A stretch of DNA of 64,000 nt from Duodenibacillus sp. (lineage in GTDB: Bacteria > Pseudomonadota > Gammaproteobacteria > Burkholderiales > Burkholderiaceae_F), in NCBI GenBank assembly GCA_017628205.1, contig JAGBZO010000009.1:40188-104187 (forward strand), given 5' to 3'. The position numbers were made by a program, and so were the translations under genes. The notes below the pieces were generated by a model. The model ran no database searches, was not told where the DNA came from, and was given only the letters and a program-made list of their open reading frames with translations. This document shows, piece by piece, positions 26,890-37,779 of this stretch (within the stretch, counting starts at the first letter, position 1; the number at the start of each line of letters is the position of its first letter).

Positions 26890-27660
26890 TTACATCCTCA
26901 CGACAATGCCGCGCTCGGCCATGTATTGCTTTGCTTCGCGAACGGTGTATTCACCGAAATGGAAAATGGAGGCGGCCAAAACGGCATCGGCACCGCCGAT
27001 CGTGACGCCGTCAACCAAATGCTGCAAGTTGCCGACACCACCCGAAGCGATGACGGGAATGGATACGGCGTCGCTCACGGCGCGCGTCAATTCCAAATCG
27101 AAGCCCTGCTTGACGCCGTCGCAGTCCATGCTGGTCAGGAGAATTTCTCCGGCCCCCAGAGCCGCAACGCGTTTCGCCCACTCGATCGCATCCAAACCCG
27201 TGGCGGTTCGTCCCCCGTGCGTGAAGACTTCCCATCCCTGGCTCGGGTCCTGTGCGTTGCGACGACGGGCGTCGACGGCGACAACGATACATTGCGACCC
27301 GTGCAACGCCGCGGCATCGCCAATCAGATCGGGATTGTTGACACCTGCCGTATTAATGGAAATCTTGTCGGCACCCGCATTGAGCAAACGACGAATGTCT
27401 TTGACTTCGCGAACGCCGCCGCCGACGGTCAACGGAATGAATACTTGGCTGGCGACCGACTCGATCACGTCCAAGATGATGTCTCGCTGGTCGCTACTGG
27501 CGGTGATGTCGAGGAAGGTCAATTCGTCGGCACCCTGTTCGTTGTAGCGGCGGGCAATTTCCACCGGATCGCCGGCATCGCGCAACTCAACGAAATTCAC
27601 GCCTTTGACAACTCGTCCCGCCGTTACGTCCAAGCAGGGAATAATGCGTTTGGCCAGCAT
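26890..27660 (-). CDS. hisF: Imidazole glycerol phosphate synthase cyclase subunit
   Basis: 256-residue (beta/alpha)8-barrel that with HisH makes imidazole glycerol phosphate and AICAR. Catalytic Asp11 is in [17 protein letters not shown] and the second Asp in [15 protein letters not shown]. Phosphate-binding loops are at [12 protein letters not shown] and [13 protein letters not shown]. Full length, in the order hisA-hisF-hisI of the operon. Confidence 0.98.
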   Translation of the reverse strand: MLAKRIIPCLDVTAGRVVKGVNFVELRDAGDPVEIARRYNEQGADELTFLDITASSDQRDIILDVIESVASQVFIPLTVGGGVREVKDIRRLLNAGADKISINTAGVNNPDLIGDAAALHGSQCIVVAVDARRRNAQDPSQGWEVFTHGGRTATGLDAIEWAKRVAALGAGEILLTSMDCDGVKQGFDLELTRAVSDAVSIPVIASGGVGNLQHLVDGVTIGGADAVLAASIFHFGEYTVREAKQYMAERGIVVRM

Positions 27661-27678
27661 CCTGCTACTCCTTGAAAC

Positions 27679-28413
27679 TTAAGCGCCGACCAAGGCCTGC
27701 GCCTCGGCAAAATCGATCGTACCCTCGTACAAACTGCGTCCCAAAACGGCGCCCATCACGCCGTCGCTTTCCACCTTGAGCAATTGGCGAACGTCCTCAA
27801 GCGTGTGCATGCCGCCCGAGGCGATCACGGGCAGACCGACGACTCGAGCCAACTCCGCGGTGGCCTCAACGTTGACGCCCGAGAGCATGCCGTCTCGTGC
27901 AATGTCGGTATAAAGGAAGGCGCTGACGCCGAAATCACGGAAACGGCACGCCATGTCGGTCGCGCGAATGCCGGTACTTTGAACCCAACCGTGCGAAGCG
28001 ACGATACCGTCCTTGGCATCCAACGCCACCACAATCTGTCCGGGGAACGCCTTGCAGGCCTGAGCCAAAAAGTCGGGATTCTTGACGGCAGCCGTGCCGA
28101 CGACAACGTGCTTGACGCCGACGTCGACATAAGCTTCGATCTGAGCCAGGGAACGAATGCCGCCGCCCAATTCGATTTCGGCGGCCGAGCCGATTTCTTC
28201 GATCATTTCACGAATGACGGCGGCGTTGATCGGCTCGCCCGTCTTGGCGCCGTCCAAGTCGACGATATGAATGCGTTCGGCGCCGAGTTTGGCCCACTGG
28301 CAGGCCTGATCAACAGCATTTTCGTTGTAAATCGTAATGTTGTTTTCTAAATCGCCCTGACGCAGGCGGACGCAACGTCCGGCCATCAGGTCGATTGCGG
28401 GAATCAAAAGCAT
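27679..28413 (-). CDS. hisA: ProFAR isomerase
   Basis: 244-residue (beta/alpha)8-barrel isomerase, fourth step of histidine synthesis. The catalytic Asp is in LLIPAIDLMAGRCVRLRQGD near residue 8 and the second in LYTDIARDGMLSGVN near 130; phosphate loops are ELGGGIRSLAQIE and VIASGGMHTLEDV. Full length. Confidence 0.98.
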   Translation of the reverse strand: MLLIPAIDLMAGRCVRLRQGDLENNITIYNENAVDQACQWAKLGAERIHIVDLDGAKTGEPINAAVIREMIEEIGSAAEIELGGGIRSLAQIEAYVDVGVKHVVVGTAAVKNPDFLAQACKAFPGQIVVALDAKDGIVASHGWVQSTGIRATDMACRFRDFGVSAFLYTDIARDGMLSGVNVEATAELARVVGLPVIASGGMHTLEDVRQLLKVESDGVMGAVLGRSLYEGTIDFAEAQALVGA

Positions 28414-28443
28414 AGTTCTCTCACACTACCGTCGAAAATCCGA

Positions 28444-29085
28444 TTAGGGATTCCAACGAACGAAATTCTTAAAAAGTTGCAAACCCGCGTCCGCACTCTT
28501 TTCCGGATGGAACTGGGTTGCAAAGACGTTGTCGCGCGCGACAACGCTTACGAACGGCAAACCGTAACTGGTCGTGCCTGCGGCCAACGTATCGTCGACC
28601 GGCGCCACAAAATAACTGTGGACGAAATAGAACCAGGAGCCGTCTTCAATGCCTTGCCACATCGCGTGCGACTGGCGTTGCGTTACCGTATTCCATCCCA
28701 TTTGCGGGACTTTCAAACGCGTGCCGTCGGCCTGAACCAAGGCGGCGTCGGGGAACTTCAAAACCTTGCCGGCATACAGCCCGAGCCCGGCGCAGTCGTT
28801 TTCATCGCTGCGCTCAAACAGCATCTGCAAACCGATGCAAATGGCCAAGACGGGTTTGTTGTGCAATGCGTTCCAGAGTTCGGCCTTCAAGCCCGATTCC
28901 TGCAAGTTGCGCATGCAATCGCCCATGGCACCTTGTCCCGGGAAAACGATGCGATCGGCGGCCGCCACGAGTCGCGGATCGGACGTAACGCACACGTCGT
29001 CCGTCGGATCGACAACCGCCTGAACCGCTTGACTGACGCTGCGCAAATTGCCCGAGCCGTAGTCAATCACAACGATTTTGCTCAT
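28444..29085 (-). CDS. hisH: Imidazole glycerol phosphate synthase glutamine amidotransferase subunit
   Basis: 213-residue class I glutaminase partner of HisF. The nucleophile Cys is in [17 protein letters not shown] (near 83) and the catalytic His and Glu in [14 protein letters not shown] near the end. The ATG overlaps the hisB stop (ATGA), so the two are translationally coupled. Confidence 0.98.
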   Translation of the reverse strand: MSKIVVIDYGSGNLRSVSQAVQAVVDPTDDVCVTSDPRLVAAADRIVFPGQGAMGDCMRNLQESGLKAELWNALHNKPVLAICIGLQMLFERSDENDCAGLGLYAGKVLKFPDAALVQADGTRLKVPQMGWNTVTQRQSHAMWQGIEDGSWFYFVHSYFVAPVDDTLAAGTTSYGLPFVSVVARDNVFATQFHPEKSADAGLQLFKNFVRWNP

Positions 29086-29669
29086 AACACACCCTTCGTG
29101 CTGGGTACGACGCCGGCCGTGCGTTCGTCTACCGTCAAGGCCATGCGCAAAGCACGACCGAACGCTTTGAACATCGTTTCGGCTTGATGGTGAGCGTTAT
29201 ACCCGCGCAAATTGTCGACATGCAACGTCATGCCGGCATGATTGACCAAGCCTTGGAAAAATTCGCGCACCAACTGGGTGTCCATTTGACCGATACGCTC
29301 GGCCGTGAACTGTGCTTCGAAAACCAAACCGGGACGACCGGAGAGGTCGAGAACGACGCGGGACAACGCTTCGTCCAACGGAACGTAGCTGTGGCCGTAA
29401 CGGCACAAGCCGGCCTTGTTTCCCATCGCCTGAGCCAGAGCCTGTCCCAAGGCGATGCCCACGTCTTCCACGGTGTGGTGCGCGTCAATATGCAAATCGC
29501 CGTCGGCATGAACGGTCATGTCGATCAGACCGTGACGAGCGATCTGATCCAACATGTGGTCAAAAAAACCGATGCCGGTACGAATGTCACTCTTGCCGAT
29601 ACCGTCCAGATTGATTTCAACATCGATGGACGTTTCGTTGGTTTTGCGGTGAACTTGAGCGATACGCAC
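29082..29669 (-). CDS. hisB: Imidazoleglycerol-phosphate dehydratase
   Basis: 195-residue monofunctional IGPD, sixth step of histidine synthesis. Metal-binding repeats [15 protein letters not shown] (near residue 70) and [15 protein letters not shown] (near 165), plus [16 protein letters not shown], are conserved. There is no fused histidinol-phosphate phosphatase domain, so that activity must be encoded elsewhere. It lies directly after hisD, where hisC is often found in relatives; no hisC is here. Confidence 0.98.
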   Translation of the reverse strand: MRIAQVHRKTNETSIDVEINLDGIGKSDIRTGIGFFDHMLDQIARHGLIDMTVHADGDLHIDAHHTVEDVGIALGQALAQAMGNKAGLCRYGHSYVPLDEALSRVVLDLSGRPGLVFEAQFTAERIGQMDTQLVREFFQGLVNHAGMTLHVDNLRGYNAHHQAETMFKAFGRALRMALTVDERTAGVVPSTKGVL

Positions 29670-29734
29670 GAAAGTTCCTCCTTGAATTCGTCAGACTGCG
29701 GGCCGATCGACCCGCAGCGTCGTAAAACTATGAA

Positions 29735-31039
29735 TTACTCGTCGGTCAAACGATAACGAGCGCTCTGCGCGTGGGCCTGCAAGTTTTCACCCATGGCCAA
29801 GCAAGAGGCAATGCGCCCCAGACGCTGTACGCCTTCTGCCGAGACGTGAATCATGCTCGTACGCTTTTGGAAATCGTAAACGCCCAAAGGAGACGAGAAG
29901 CGAGCCGTTCGACTGGTCGGCAACACGTGATTCGGACCGGCGCAGTAGTCGCCCAACGCTTCGGACGAATAGCGCCCCAAGAAGATGGCGCCGGCATGGT
30001 GGATCAATTCGGCCCACTTTTCGGGCTCGTCCGTGCTCATTTCCAAGTGTTCGGGCGCGATGGTGTCGGCGATGCGGCAGGCTTCTTCCAAATCGCGCGT
30101 CACGATAATGGCACCGCGATTTTCCAACGACTTTTCGATGATCGCCTTGCGCGGCATGTTCGGCAACTGGCGTTCGATCGAGGCGGCAACCTCATTGGCA
30201 AAAGCCGCGTCGGGCGTGAGCAAAATCGCCTGAGCCAATTCGTCGTGTTCGGCCTGGCTGAACAAGTCCATGGCAATCCAATCGGGATTGGTCTTGCCGT
30301 CGCAAATCACCAGAATTTCAGAGGGACCGGCAATCATGTCGATGCCGACTCGACCGAATACCTTGCGCTTGGCGGCGGCGACGTAAGCGTTGCCGGGACC
30401 GACGATCTTGTCGACCGATTCAATGGTTTCCGTACCGTAAGCCAAGGCGGCGACGGCCTGAGCGCCACCGATCGTGAAGGCGCGCGTCACGCCGGCCAAA
30501 CTGGCCGCAGCCAAAACCAACTGGTTGCGGGCACCGTCGGGCGTCGGAACAACCATTTCGATACGACCAACACCGGCAACCAAAGCCGGCATGGCGTTCA
30601 TCAACACCGAGCTCGGGTAAGCGGCCTTGCCGCCCGGAACGTACAAACCGACCGACGCGACGGGCGTCACGCGCTGACCGAGTCGGTTGCCCATCGCATC
30701 GGTCATGGAGAAGCTGTGAGCCAATTCTTTTTCGTGGAAGACGCGAATACGTTCGGCTGCCTCTTCCAAAGCGGCGCGCTGATCGGCGGGCAACGTTTCC
30801 AACGCCTGCTTCATCTCTTCGGCCGTAACGATCAGCTCGTTCATGCTTTGGGCGGGCAAACGATCGAATCGAGCGGTGTATTCCAAAACGGCGGCGTCGC
30901 CGCGCTGCTTGACGTCCTCGACGATGGCTTCCGCACGACGCGTAATCTCCGGATCGACGCTTGCGTCAACCGCCACAAGATCCTTGAACGCGTCTTCAAA
31001 TCCTGCGTCCACAGTCGACATACGACGAATCGCAACCAT
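29735..31039 (-). CDS. hisD: Histidinol dehydrogenase
   Basis: 434-residue Zn enzyme for the last two oxidation steps of histidine synthesis. Motifs include the NAD region [48 protein letters not shown] and the catalytic TIAPEHLEM. Good ribosome site AGGGGGAC just before the ATG. Full length; 52 bp after hisG. Confidence 0.98.
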   Translation of the reverse strand: MVAIRRMSTVDAGFEDAFKDLVAVDASVDPEITRRAEAIVEDVKQRGDAAVLEYTARFDRLPAQSMNELIVTAEEMKQALETLPADQRAALEEAAERIRVFHEKELAHSFSMTDAMGNRLGQRVTPVASVGLYVPGGKAAYPSSVLMNAMPALVAGVGRIEMVVPTPDGARNQLVLAAASLAGVTRAFTIGGAQAVAALAYGTETIESVDKIVGPGNAYVAAAKRKVFGRVGIDMIAGPSEILVICDGKTNPDWIAMDLFSQAEHDELAQAILLTPDAAFANEVAASIERQLPNMPRKAIIEKSLENRGAIIVTRDLEEACRIADTIAPEHLEMSTDEPEKWAELIHHAGAIFLGRYSSEALGDYCAGPNHVLPTSRTARFSSPLGVYDFQKRTSMIHVSAEGVQRLGRIASCLAMGENLQAHAQSARYRLTDE

Positions 31040-31091
31040 GTCATGTCCCCCTTAATCTCAAAAGTAAATGTCTTATATCCGTCCGGCGGTT

Positions 31092-31742
31092 TTATTCACG
31101 GCCTTTTGCCAGTACCGCGGCACGCATGTCATTGATAATCGGCAACAGTTCCGTACGCTTCAGTTTCATGGCGGCCTGATTGACGATCAGCCGCGACGAA
31201 ATCGGCGCGATCTCCCGGATCTCTTCCATGTTGTTGGCCTTGAGCGTCGCTCCCGTCGACACCAAGTCGACGATGGCGTCGGCCAAACCCGCAATCGGCG
31301 CCAGCTCCATCGAACCGTACAACTTGATCAAATCGACGTGAACGCCTTCGCGAGCAAAATAGTCGCGCGACCACTTCAAATACTTCGTTGCAATGCGCAA
31401 ACGAGAGCCTCGCTGAACGCGGGCATCCCAATCGAACCCGACCGGGGCGGCGACGCACATACGGCAACGGGCGATCTGCAAATCAACCGGAACGTACAAT
31501 CCGTTGCCTCCGTGCTCGTAGAGCGTGTCCCAACCGGCCACACCCAAATCGGCCGCACCATACTGAACATAGGTCGGCACATCCGTCGCACGCAATACCA
31601 CGATACGCAAATCGTCCCGATTGGTACCGATCATCAGTTTGCGAGACTTTTCAGGATCTTCCGCCGGGTAAATACCGGCCGCCGCCAAAAAAGGCAATAA
31701 TTCCTGAAAAATTCTTCCTTTGGACAATGCCAACGTAATCAC
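31092..31742 (-). CDS. hisG: ATP phosphoribosyltransferase, short form
   Basis: 216-residue catalytic subunit of the first histidine enzyme. [40 protein letters not shown] and [12 protein letters not shown] are typical. It lacks the C-terminal regulatory domain of long HisG, so a HisZ partner is expected, which is not in this window. Translation starts at GTG 31742, with GGAGTGATTT upstream. It starts 13 bp after murA, so the his genes are cotranscribed with murA. Confidence 0.96.
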   Translation of the reverse strand: MITLALSKGRIFQELLPFLAAAGIYPAEDPEKSRKLMIGTNRDDLRIVVLRATDVPTYVQYGAADLGVAGWDTLYEHGGNGLYVPVDLQIARCRMCVAAPVGFDWDARVQRGSRLRIATKYLKWSRDYFAREGVHVDLIKLYGSMELAPIAGLADAIVDLVSTGATLKANNMEEIREIAPISSRLIVNQAAMKLKRTELLPIINDMRAAVLAKGRE

Positions 31743-31755
31743 AAATCACTCCTTT

Positions 31756-33078
<1,323 letters not shown>

Positions 33079-33188
33079 TTATTATTGTAATGAAATGGCT
33101 TTGACGTTCAGTTCAAAAACTGAGAGCTTCTAACTACTTGAATCACTTTTTCTCAAATTGTCATTCAAATGTCAGAGCCGTTACGGAT

Positions 33189-34007
33189 TTACTTCCACAA
33201 CTCGACGAAATGATGGATCGGTCCGTGCCCTGCGCCGACCTCCAATTCGTCCGCGCTCGCAATCGCCCGCGTAATGTACTGCTTGGCCAAACGGCAGGAT
33301 TCGCTCAACGAATCCGTCTTAGCCAAATAGGCGGCAATGGCCGAGGACAACGAACATCCCGTACCGTGTGTGTTTTTCGTTTGAACCCGTTCGGCATCCA
33401 AAACGACAAAGTCCTTCCCGTCAAAAATCACGTCCCTGGCGAGATCGCCTTCCAAGTGGCCTCCCTTCAGGTAGACCGTCGCGTTGGGGGCACACATCGC
33501 CAGCAAGTCGCGGGCCGCTTCGTACATCTCGTCTTGCGTGCGAATTTCTCTACCCAACAAAACCCCCGCTTCGGGCAAATTCGGCGTGATGACGTTGGCC
33601 AACGGCAGCAGTTCCTTTTTGAACGTCTCGACCGCCTCGTCGGCCAACAGTCGATCGCCGCTTTTAGCCACCATGACCGTATCCAAAACGATCCACTTGG
33701 GACAATGCTTCTTCAGTCCCTCGGCCACAGCATGAACGACGGGCGACTCGCCAACCATCCCCACCTTGACCGCATCGATGCGAACGTCGGCAAAGAGCGT
33801 GTCGAGCTGTTGGGTCACGAACTCGGGAGGCACCGGCAACACGCCGGTAACGGCACGTGTGTTTTGCGCCGTCAACGCGGCGATCACGCTCGTCGCAAAA
33901 GTCCCCAACGCGCTCATCACTTTCACGTCGGCCAAAATTCCGGCACCGCCCGAAGGATCGACGCCGGCGATGGTCAAGACATTCGGGATGCGTTTTGTTT
34001 GTTCCAT
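33189..34007 (-). CDS. thiD: Hydroxymethylpyrimidine / phosphomethylpyrimidine kinase
   Basis: 272-residue ribokinase-family enzyme phosphorylating HMP and HMP-P for thiamine synthesis or salvage. Start MEQTKRIPNVLTIAGVDPSGGAGILADVKV; the anion hole/catalytic motif NTHGTGCSLSSAIAAYL (near 215) is intact. The ATG at 34007 has GAGAG upstream; ATG 34022 is an alternative. Its 5' end overlaps the waaA 3' end by about 34 bp in another frame. Confidence 0.95.
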   Translation of the reverse strand: MEQTKRIPNVLTIAGVDPSGGAGILADVKVMSALGTFATSVIAALTAQNTRAVTGVLPVPPEFVTQQLDTLFADVRIDAVKVGMVGESPVVHAVAEGLKKHCPKWIVLDTVMVAKSGDRLLADEAVETFKKELLPLANVITPNLPEAGVLLGREIRTQDEMYEAARDLLAMCAPNATVYLKGGHLEGDLARDVIFDGKDFVVLDAERVQTKNTHGTGCSLSSAIAAYLAKTDSLSESCRLAKQYITRAIASADELEVGAGHGPIHHFVELWK

Positions 34008-35266
34008 AAGGCTCTCACCCATTTCATCATTTTTTCTGTGGCGCCCGTATAGCTGTTCGCAAAACGTCGGGCACATTCGGCGCGTTGAGACAAACGACCG
34101 TCATAGAACCAACACGTTGCCGTCTCAATCGCTTCCAAGGCCGTCTCGACCGACACGGCGGCTTGCATCTTCAGCGCATCGTCCACGACCTGCGCAAAAT
34201 TGAACGTCGATCGACCGACGATGACAGGCGCTCCGGAAGCGGCCGGTTCGATCAAATTCTGGCAACCGAACGGTCCGAAACTTCCCCCCATGATGCACAC
34301 GTCGGCCATGGCGGAGTTGAAGCTCATCTCGCCCATCGTATCGCCCAAAATCACGCGCGTTTGGGCTGAAACCGCGTCGAGCTTCGGCATCCGACTCTTA
34401 CGCACAAACGGAACGTTGTTGCGTTCGAGCAATTCAGCCACTTCGTCAAACCGTTCGGGATGACGCGGCACCAACAGCACCAACACTTCCGCGGGCAGTC
34501 TCGCCAAGTGAGGAACGAACAACTTCTCTTCGTCTTGTCGCGTGCTGGCCAACAGCAAAACGGGACGGGCGATCCGCTCCTTGACATCTTTGGCCGTCGC
34601 CACCTGGGCCGCATCGGGATGAATGTCGAATTTGACGGAGCCGCAAACGTGCACGTTGTGCGCGCCAAGTGAAGCGAGACGCTCCGCATCGGCCGGGCTT
34701 TGGGCCAATACGGCCGCGAACGACTCGAACGCCGGTCGCATGACCGCGTCGGCACGCTCGGCCTTGGCTCGGCTCTTTTCCGATTCGCGCGCATTGGCCA
34801 AAATCATCGGAATGTCCCGGCGCTTGGCCTGATCCAGCAAATTCGGCCACACTTCGGTTTCCATCAAAATGCCGAGACAAGGACGCACATCGTCCAAAAA
34901 TTTACCCATCAATTCGGGGGTGTCGTACGGCAAATAACACTGATCGACTCGCCCCGGATAGGCTTTGACCAACCGAGCCCCGGCTTCACGCCCCGTCGGC
35001 GTCATGCACGTCAAAAGAACGCGGCACTCGGGAAAGTCTCTCAAGCAGCTTTCGACAAGGGAGCGGGCGGCATTGGTTTCGCCCAAACTGACGGCATGCA
35101 ACCACAACGTCGGTCGATCGCTGCGCGGATAGGCGCAACGCCCAAAACGTTCGTCCCAGTGCTCCTTGTAGGCCGGTTGCTTGCGGGCTCGTTTGAGCAA
35201 GTACAGTTTGGCCAAGGGTAAGGCCAAACGCGTCAACCATCGATACGACCAAGGAGTCAGTTTCAC
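33974..35266 (-). CDS. waaA: Kdo transferase (3-deoxy-D-manno-octulosonic acid transferase)
   Basis: 430-residue inner-membrane GT30 enzyme that adds Kdo to lipid IVA in LPS synthesis. N-terminal membrane-associated helix (WLTRLALPLAKLYLLKRA), then LWLHAVSLGETNAA, the acceptor-site METEVWPNLL and the C-terminal IMGGSFGPFGCQNLIEPAASGAPVI with GR(S)TFNF. GTG at 35266 is the start: AGGAGGTGA sits 5 nt upstream and the GTGA overlaps the waaC stop. A longer frame from 35293 would bury this ribosome site. Part of pgi-waaC-waaA-thiD. Confidence 0.96.
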   Translation of the reverse strand: MKLTPWSYRWLTRLALPLAKLYLLKRARKQPAYKEHWDERFGRCAYPRSDRPTLWLHAVSLGETNAARSLVESCLRDFPECRVLLTCMTPTGREAGARLVKAYPGRVDQCYLPYDTPELMGKFLDDVRPCLGILMETEVWPNLLDQAKRRDIPMILANARESEKSRAKAERADAVMRPAFESFAAVLAQSPADAERLASLGAHNVHVCGSVKFDIHPDAAQVATAKDVKERIARPVLLLASTRQDEEKLFVPHLARLPAEVLVLLVPRHPERFDEVAELLERNNVPFVRKSRMPKLDAVSAQTRVILGDTMGEMSFNSAMADVCIMGGSFGPFGCQNLIEPAASGAPVIVGRSTFNFAQVVDDALKMQAAVSVETALEAIETATCWFYDGRLSQRAECARRFANSYTGATEKMMKWVRALWNKQNASRMS

Positions 35267-36222
35267 GCCGTCACCTCCTTGTATGCGTTCCATACGTCGT
35301 CCACGCTCGGAACGACCCCCTTGTCACCCACCGTCTTGCAGGGGCCTTCGGATACCAAACCGATCCATGCGGCGGGAGTCGACACGATAATGCCGACCGA
35401 AGGAACCGCCAACGCGGCGCCCAGATGCGCCAAACCGGTATCGACGCCAAACGCCGCCTTCGCGCCTTGCAACACCGTGGCGCACTGGGCCAAATTCAAC
35501 TTGGGCAAGACCATCGCGTTCGGAATATACGAAGCGATGCGCGTCACGCACTCACGTTCCTTCTCGTTACCCCAGAACAACACGCTCTTGATCCCTTCGT
35601 TGATCAGGCGACAACCGATTTCCACCCAACGATCCTCGGGCCACAACTTGTCGTCGCGACTGGTGTTGACGGCAAACGCCGCATAGGCTCCTTCGATTTG
35701 GACGGGCATCGGCGCGACGGTCTTGAGTCCGAAACGCGGTTTTTTGTCGTCGATTTCATAGCCCAAACAATCGGCCGCCATCATTCGGTAACGGCGCACG
35801 GCCGTGAGACTTTCCGGCATGCGACGCGTCTCGTCGTACATGAAACTGGCCAAGGGCTCGCGAATCGTGTCGCGCGAATAACCGATCGAGTGCGATCGCG
35901 CCCAACGCGCGACCATGGCCGAACGAACCAGCCCTTGCAAATCGATCACGATGTCGTACTTTTCCTGACGCAAAGCCTGACGCAGCGCGCCGATTTCACT
36001 TCGCGTTTTTGCGCTGAACAACGACTTGCGCCAACGACGGAACGCCGTGAACACGCAACGATCGACAAACGGGGACAGCGTCGGAATATCACGGAACGAC
36101 TCCTCCACAACCCAATCGATACGCGCATCCGGATAGGCCTTCTTGATGTCGTAAGCCACCGGCAACGCATGAACGATATCCCCCATAGAAGAGGATCGGA
36201 TAATCAAAATTTTCTTTGTCAT
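35263..36222 (-). CDS. waaC: Lipopolysaccharide heptosyltransferase I
   Basis: 319-residue GT9 enzyme adding the first heptose to Kdo of the LPS inner core. The start KILIIRSSSMGDIVHALPVA is diagnostic, with DIVIDLQGLVRSAMVARWA, the ADP-heptose contact SRDDKLWPEDRW and FGVDTGLAHLGAALAVPSVGI. It is coupled to pgi upstream and waaA downstream by 4-bp overlaps. The ADP-heptose donor is made by HldA/GmhB encoded at 48551-50052, beyond the polyene-like cluster. Confidence 0.96.
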   Translation of the reverse strand: MTKKILIIRSSSMGDIVHALPVAYDIKKAYPDARIDWVVEESFRDIPTLSPFVDRCVFTAFRRWRKSLFSAKTRSEIGALRQALRQEKYDIVIDLQGLVRSAMVARWARSHSIGYSRDTIREPLASFMYDETRRMPESLTAVRRYRMMAADCLGYEIDDKKPRFGLKTVAPMPVQIEGAYAAFAVNTSRDDKLWPEDRWVEIGCRLINEGIKSVLFWGNEKERECVTRIASYIPNAMVLPKLNLAQCATVLQGAKAAFGVDTGLAHLGAALAVPSVGIIVSTPAAWIGLVSEGPCKTVGDKGVVPSVDDVWNAYKEVTA

Positions 36223-37625
36223 TGCATTCCTTCTTCGACACGGCGACTCAGCAACTTGCCGAGTTCGACGCCGGGCTGGTCGAACGGATTGATGTTCAAA
36301 AGCGTGCCCAACATGGTCGTTTTGTGTTCGTACATCGCCATCAGCGCGCCCAAGCGTTTCGGGGTCAACTCGTCGATCTCGAAAGTGGACACGGCGTTGC
36401 CGTACGGGTCATCCTCATGACGGGTGATCAGCGCCTCGGCCTGGGCTTTGGCGTTGGCCAAGAGAACCCGATGCAAGGCGTCGTGCTTGTGGCCCGAACT
36501 AGTGCAGTACAGCAAATCGATGGAGGAGTCGACCGTCCCTTCTCGCAACCACTGATAGAACGAGTGCTGCGACTCGTTGCCGTGTCCGCCCCAAACGCTT
36601 TGTCCCGTAAAGCCTTCCACTCGTTGGCCGTGCAACGTACGATTTTTGCCCAGGCTCTCCATCTCGAGTTGCTGCAACCACTGCACCATCACGCGCAAGC
36701 GCTCATCATACGGCAAGAAACAATGCGTCTTCATGTCGTTTTGATTGGCGTTCCAGTAACTGAGCAAGGCAAGGTTCAACGGCAAATTCTTTTCTTTCGG
36801 CGCGTTCATGGCGTGGCAGTCCATGGCGTGGGCACCGTCCAACAACTCGCGAAATACCTTTGAACCCAAAGCGATGGCGATCGGGAAACCGACCGCGCTC
36901 CAAACGGAAAAGCGACCTCCCACCCAATCCCAGATGGGGAAGTAATTTTCCCGAGGCAAACGCATTTGTCGCGGCGCGTCGGAATTGGCCGATACGAGAA
37001 GCATGTGATACGCACGGTCTTTGTTGACAATGCCTGCGCGTGCAAACCACTCGTCGACAGCCGCGGCATTCACGGCGGTTTCTCGCGTCGTAAAGCTCTT
37101 GGACGAAACGACAACCAACGTCTTGAACGGATTGAGTCCGCTCGTCACACGTTCAAAAATCGTACCGTCGACCGCCGACAGAAAATGCAAGCGAATCGGC
37201 ATGTTCGGCTTTTGCAAGGCATAATAAACGGCACGCGGACCGACGTCCGAACCGCCGATCCCCACGTTGATCACGTCGGTAATCGAGTCGCCACGACAGC
37301 CAGTCCAAACCCCGGATCGAATGTCGTCGGTACGTGCGCACAGGCGTTCAAGCACGTCTTGAACCTGAGCGTGAAACGGCGCGTTTTCAGACGGGTTGCG
37401 CAACGACGTATGCAACGCCGCACGTCCTTCGCTGACATTGACGACGCTGCCTTGTTGCATTTCACGATTTTGTTCCAGAACGCCTTTTTCGTCGGCCAAT
37501 GCCAATAATTCCCTGTATTGTTGCGCGTCGATGCGCTGGCGGGAAATGTCCAATCGAATACCGCAGGCTTCCATCTTTTCGACAGGCATGCTGTCGCGAA
37601 GCAACGGTCGCAGTTTGTCCTTCAT
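36219..37625 (-). CDS. pgi: Glucose-6-phosphate isomerase
   Basis: 468-residue isomerase, shorter than the 549-residue E. coli enzyme because of N-terminal and loop trimming. Both PROSITE-type regions are present: DWVGGRFSVWSA (near 239) and GTLLNINPFDQPGVELGK (near 440). The active-site segment reads VWGGHGNESQHSFYQWL where E. coli has a WGEPGTNGQH-type motif, so the usual Glu is Gly here. Some bacterial enzymes tolerate WGG, so this does not prove inactivity. First gene of the pgi-waaC-waaA-thiD group; divergent from the polyene-like cluster. Confidence 0.93.
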   Translation of the reverse strand: MKDKLRPLLRDSMPVEKMEACGIRLDISRQRIDAQQYRELLALADEKGVLEQNREMQQGSVVNVSEGRAALHTSLRNPSENAPFHAQVQDVLERLCARTDDIRSGVWTGCRGDSITDVINVGIGGSDVGPRAVYYALQKPNMPIRLHFLSAVDGTIFERVTSGLNPFKTLVVVSSKSFTTRETAVNAAAVDEWFARAGIVNKDRAYHMLLVSANSDAPRQMRLPRENYFPIWDWVGGRFSVWSAVGFPIAIALGSKVFRELLDGAHAMDCHAMNAPKEKNLPLNLALLSYWNANQNDMKTHCFLPYDERLRVMVQWLQQLEMESLGKNRTLHGQRVEGFTGQSVWGGHGNESQHSFYQWLREGTVDSSIDLLYCTSSGHKHDALHRVLLANAKAQAEALITRHEDDPYGNAVSTFEIDELTPKRLGALMAMYEHKTTMLGTLLNINPFDQPGVELGKLLSRRVEEGMQ

Positions 37626-37779
37626 TTGACGTCACCAATATTGAACATGAACACGGTGAACAAAGTCACCGAACGGTAAACAAGCTTTCTCTTAGTACAA
37701 TGGCACAGTGTAACAATTTCAACGTTAGATTCGCTTATCGGCGCGAACGTTTCCGTTGACGTTTGCGTTGTCACAACAA
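37626..37779. promoter_or_regulatory. Divergent intergenic region between pgi and the polyene-like cluster
   Basis: 154 bp separating two divergent transcripts, so it must hold promoters for both the LPS/pgi group and the 13-gene cluster. A TACAAT (37696-37701) is the best plus-strand -10, but the -35 at 17 bp spacing is poor. No operator-like repeat stands out. Confidence 0.4.

Noticed and set aside
29771-31135. A 454-codon plus-strand open frame
   Set aside because: Antisense of hisD, which is full length and conserved.
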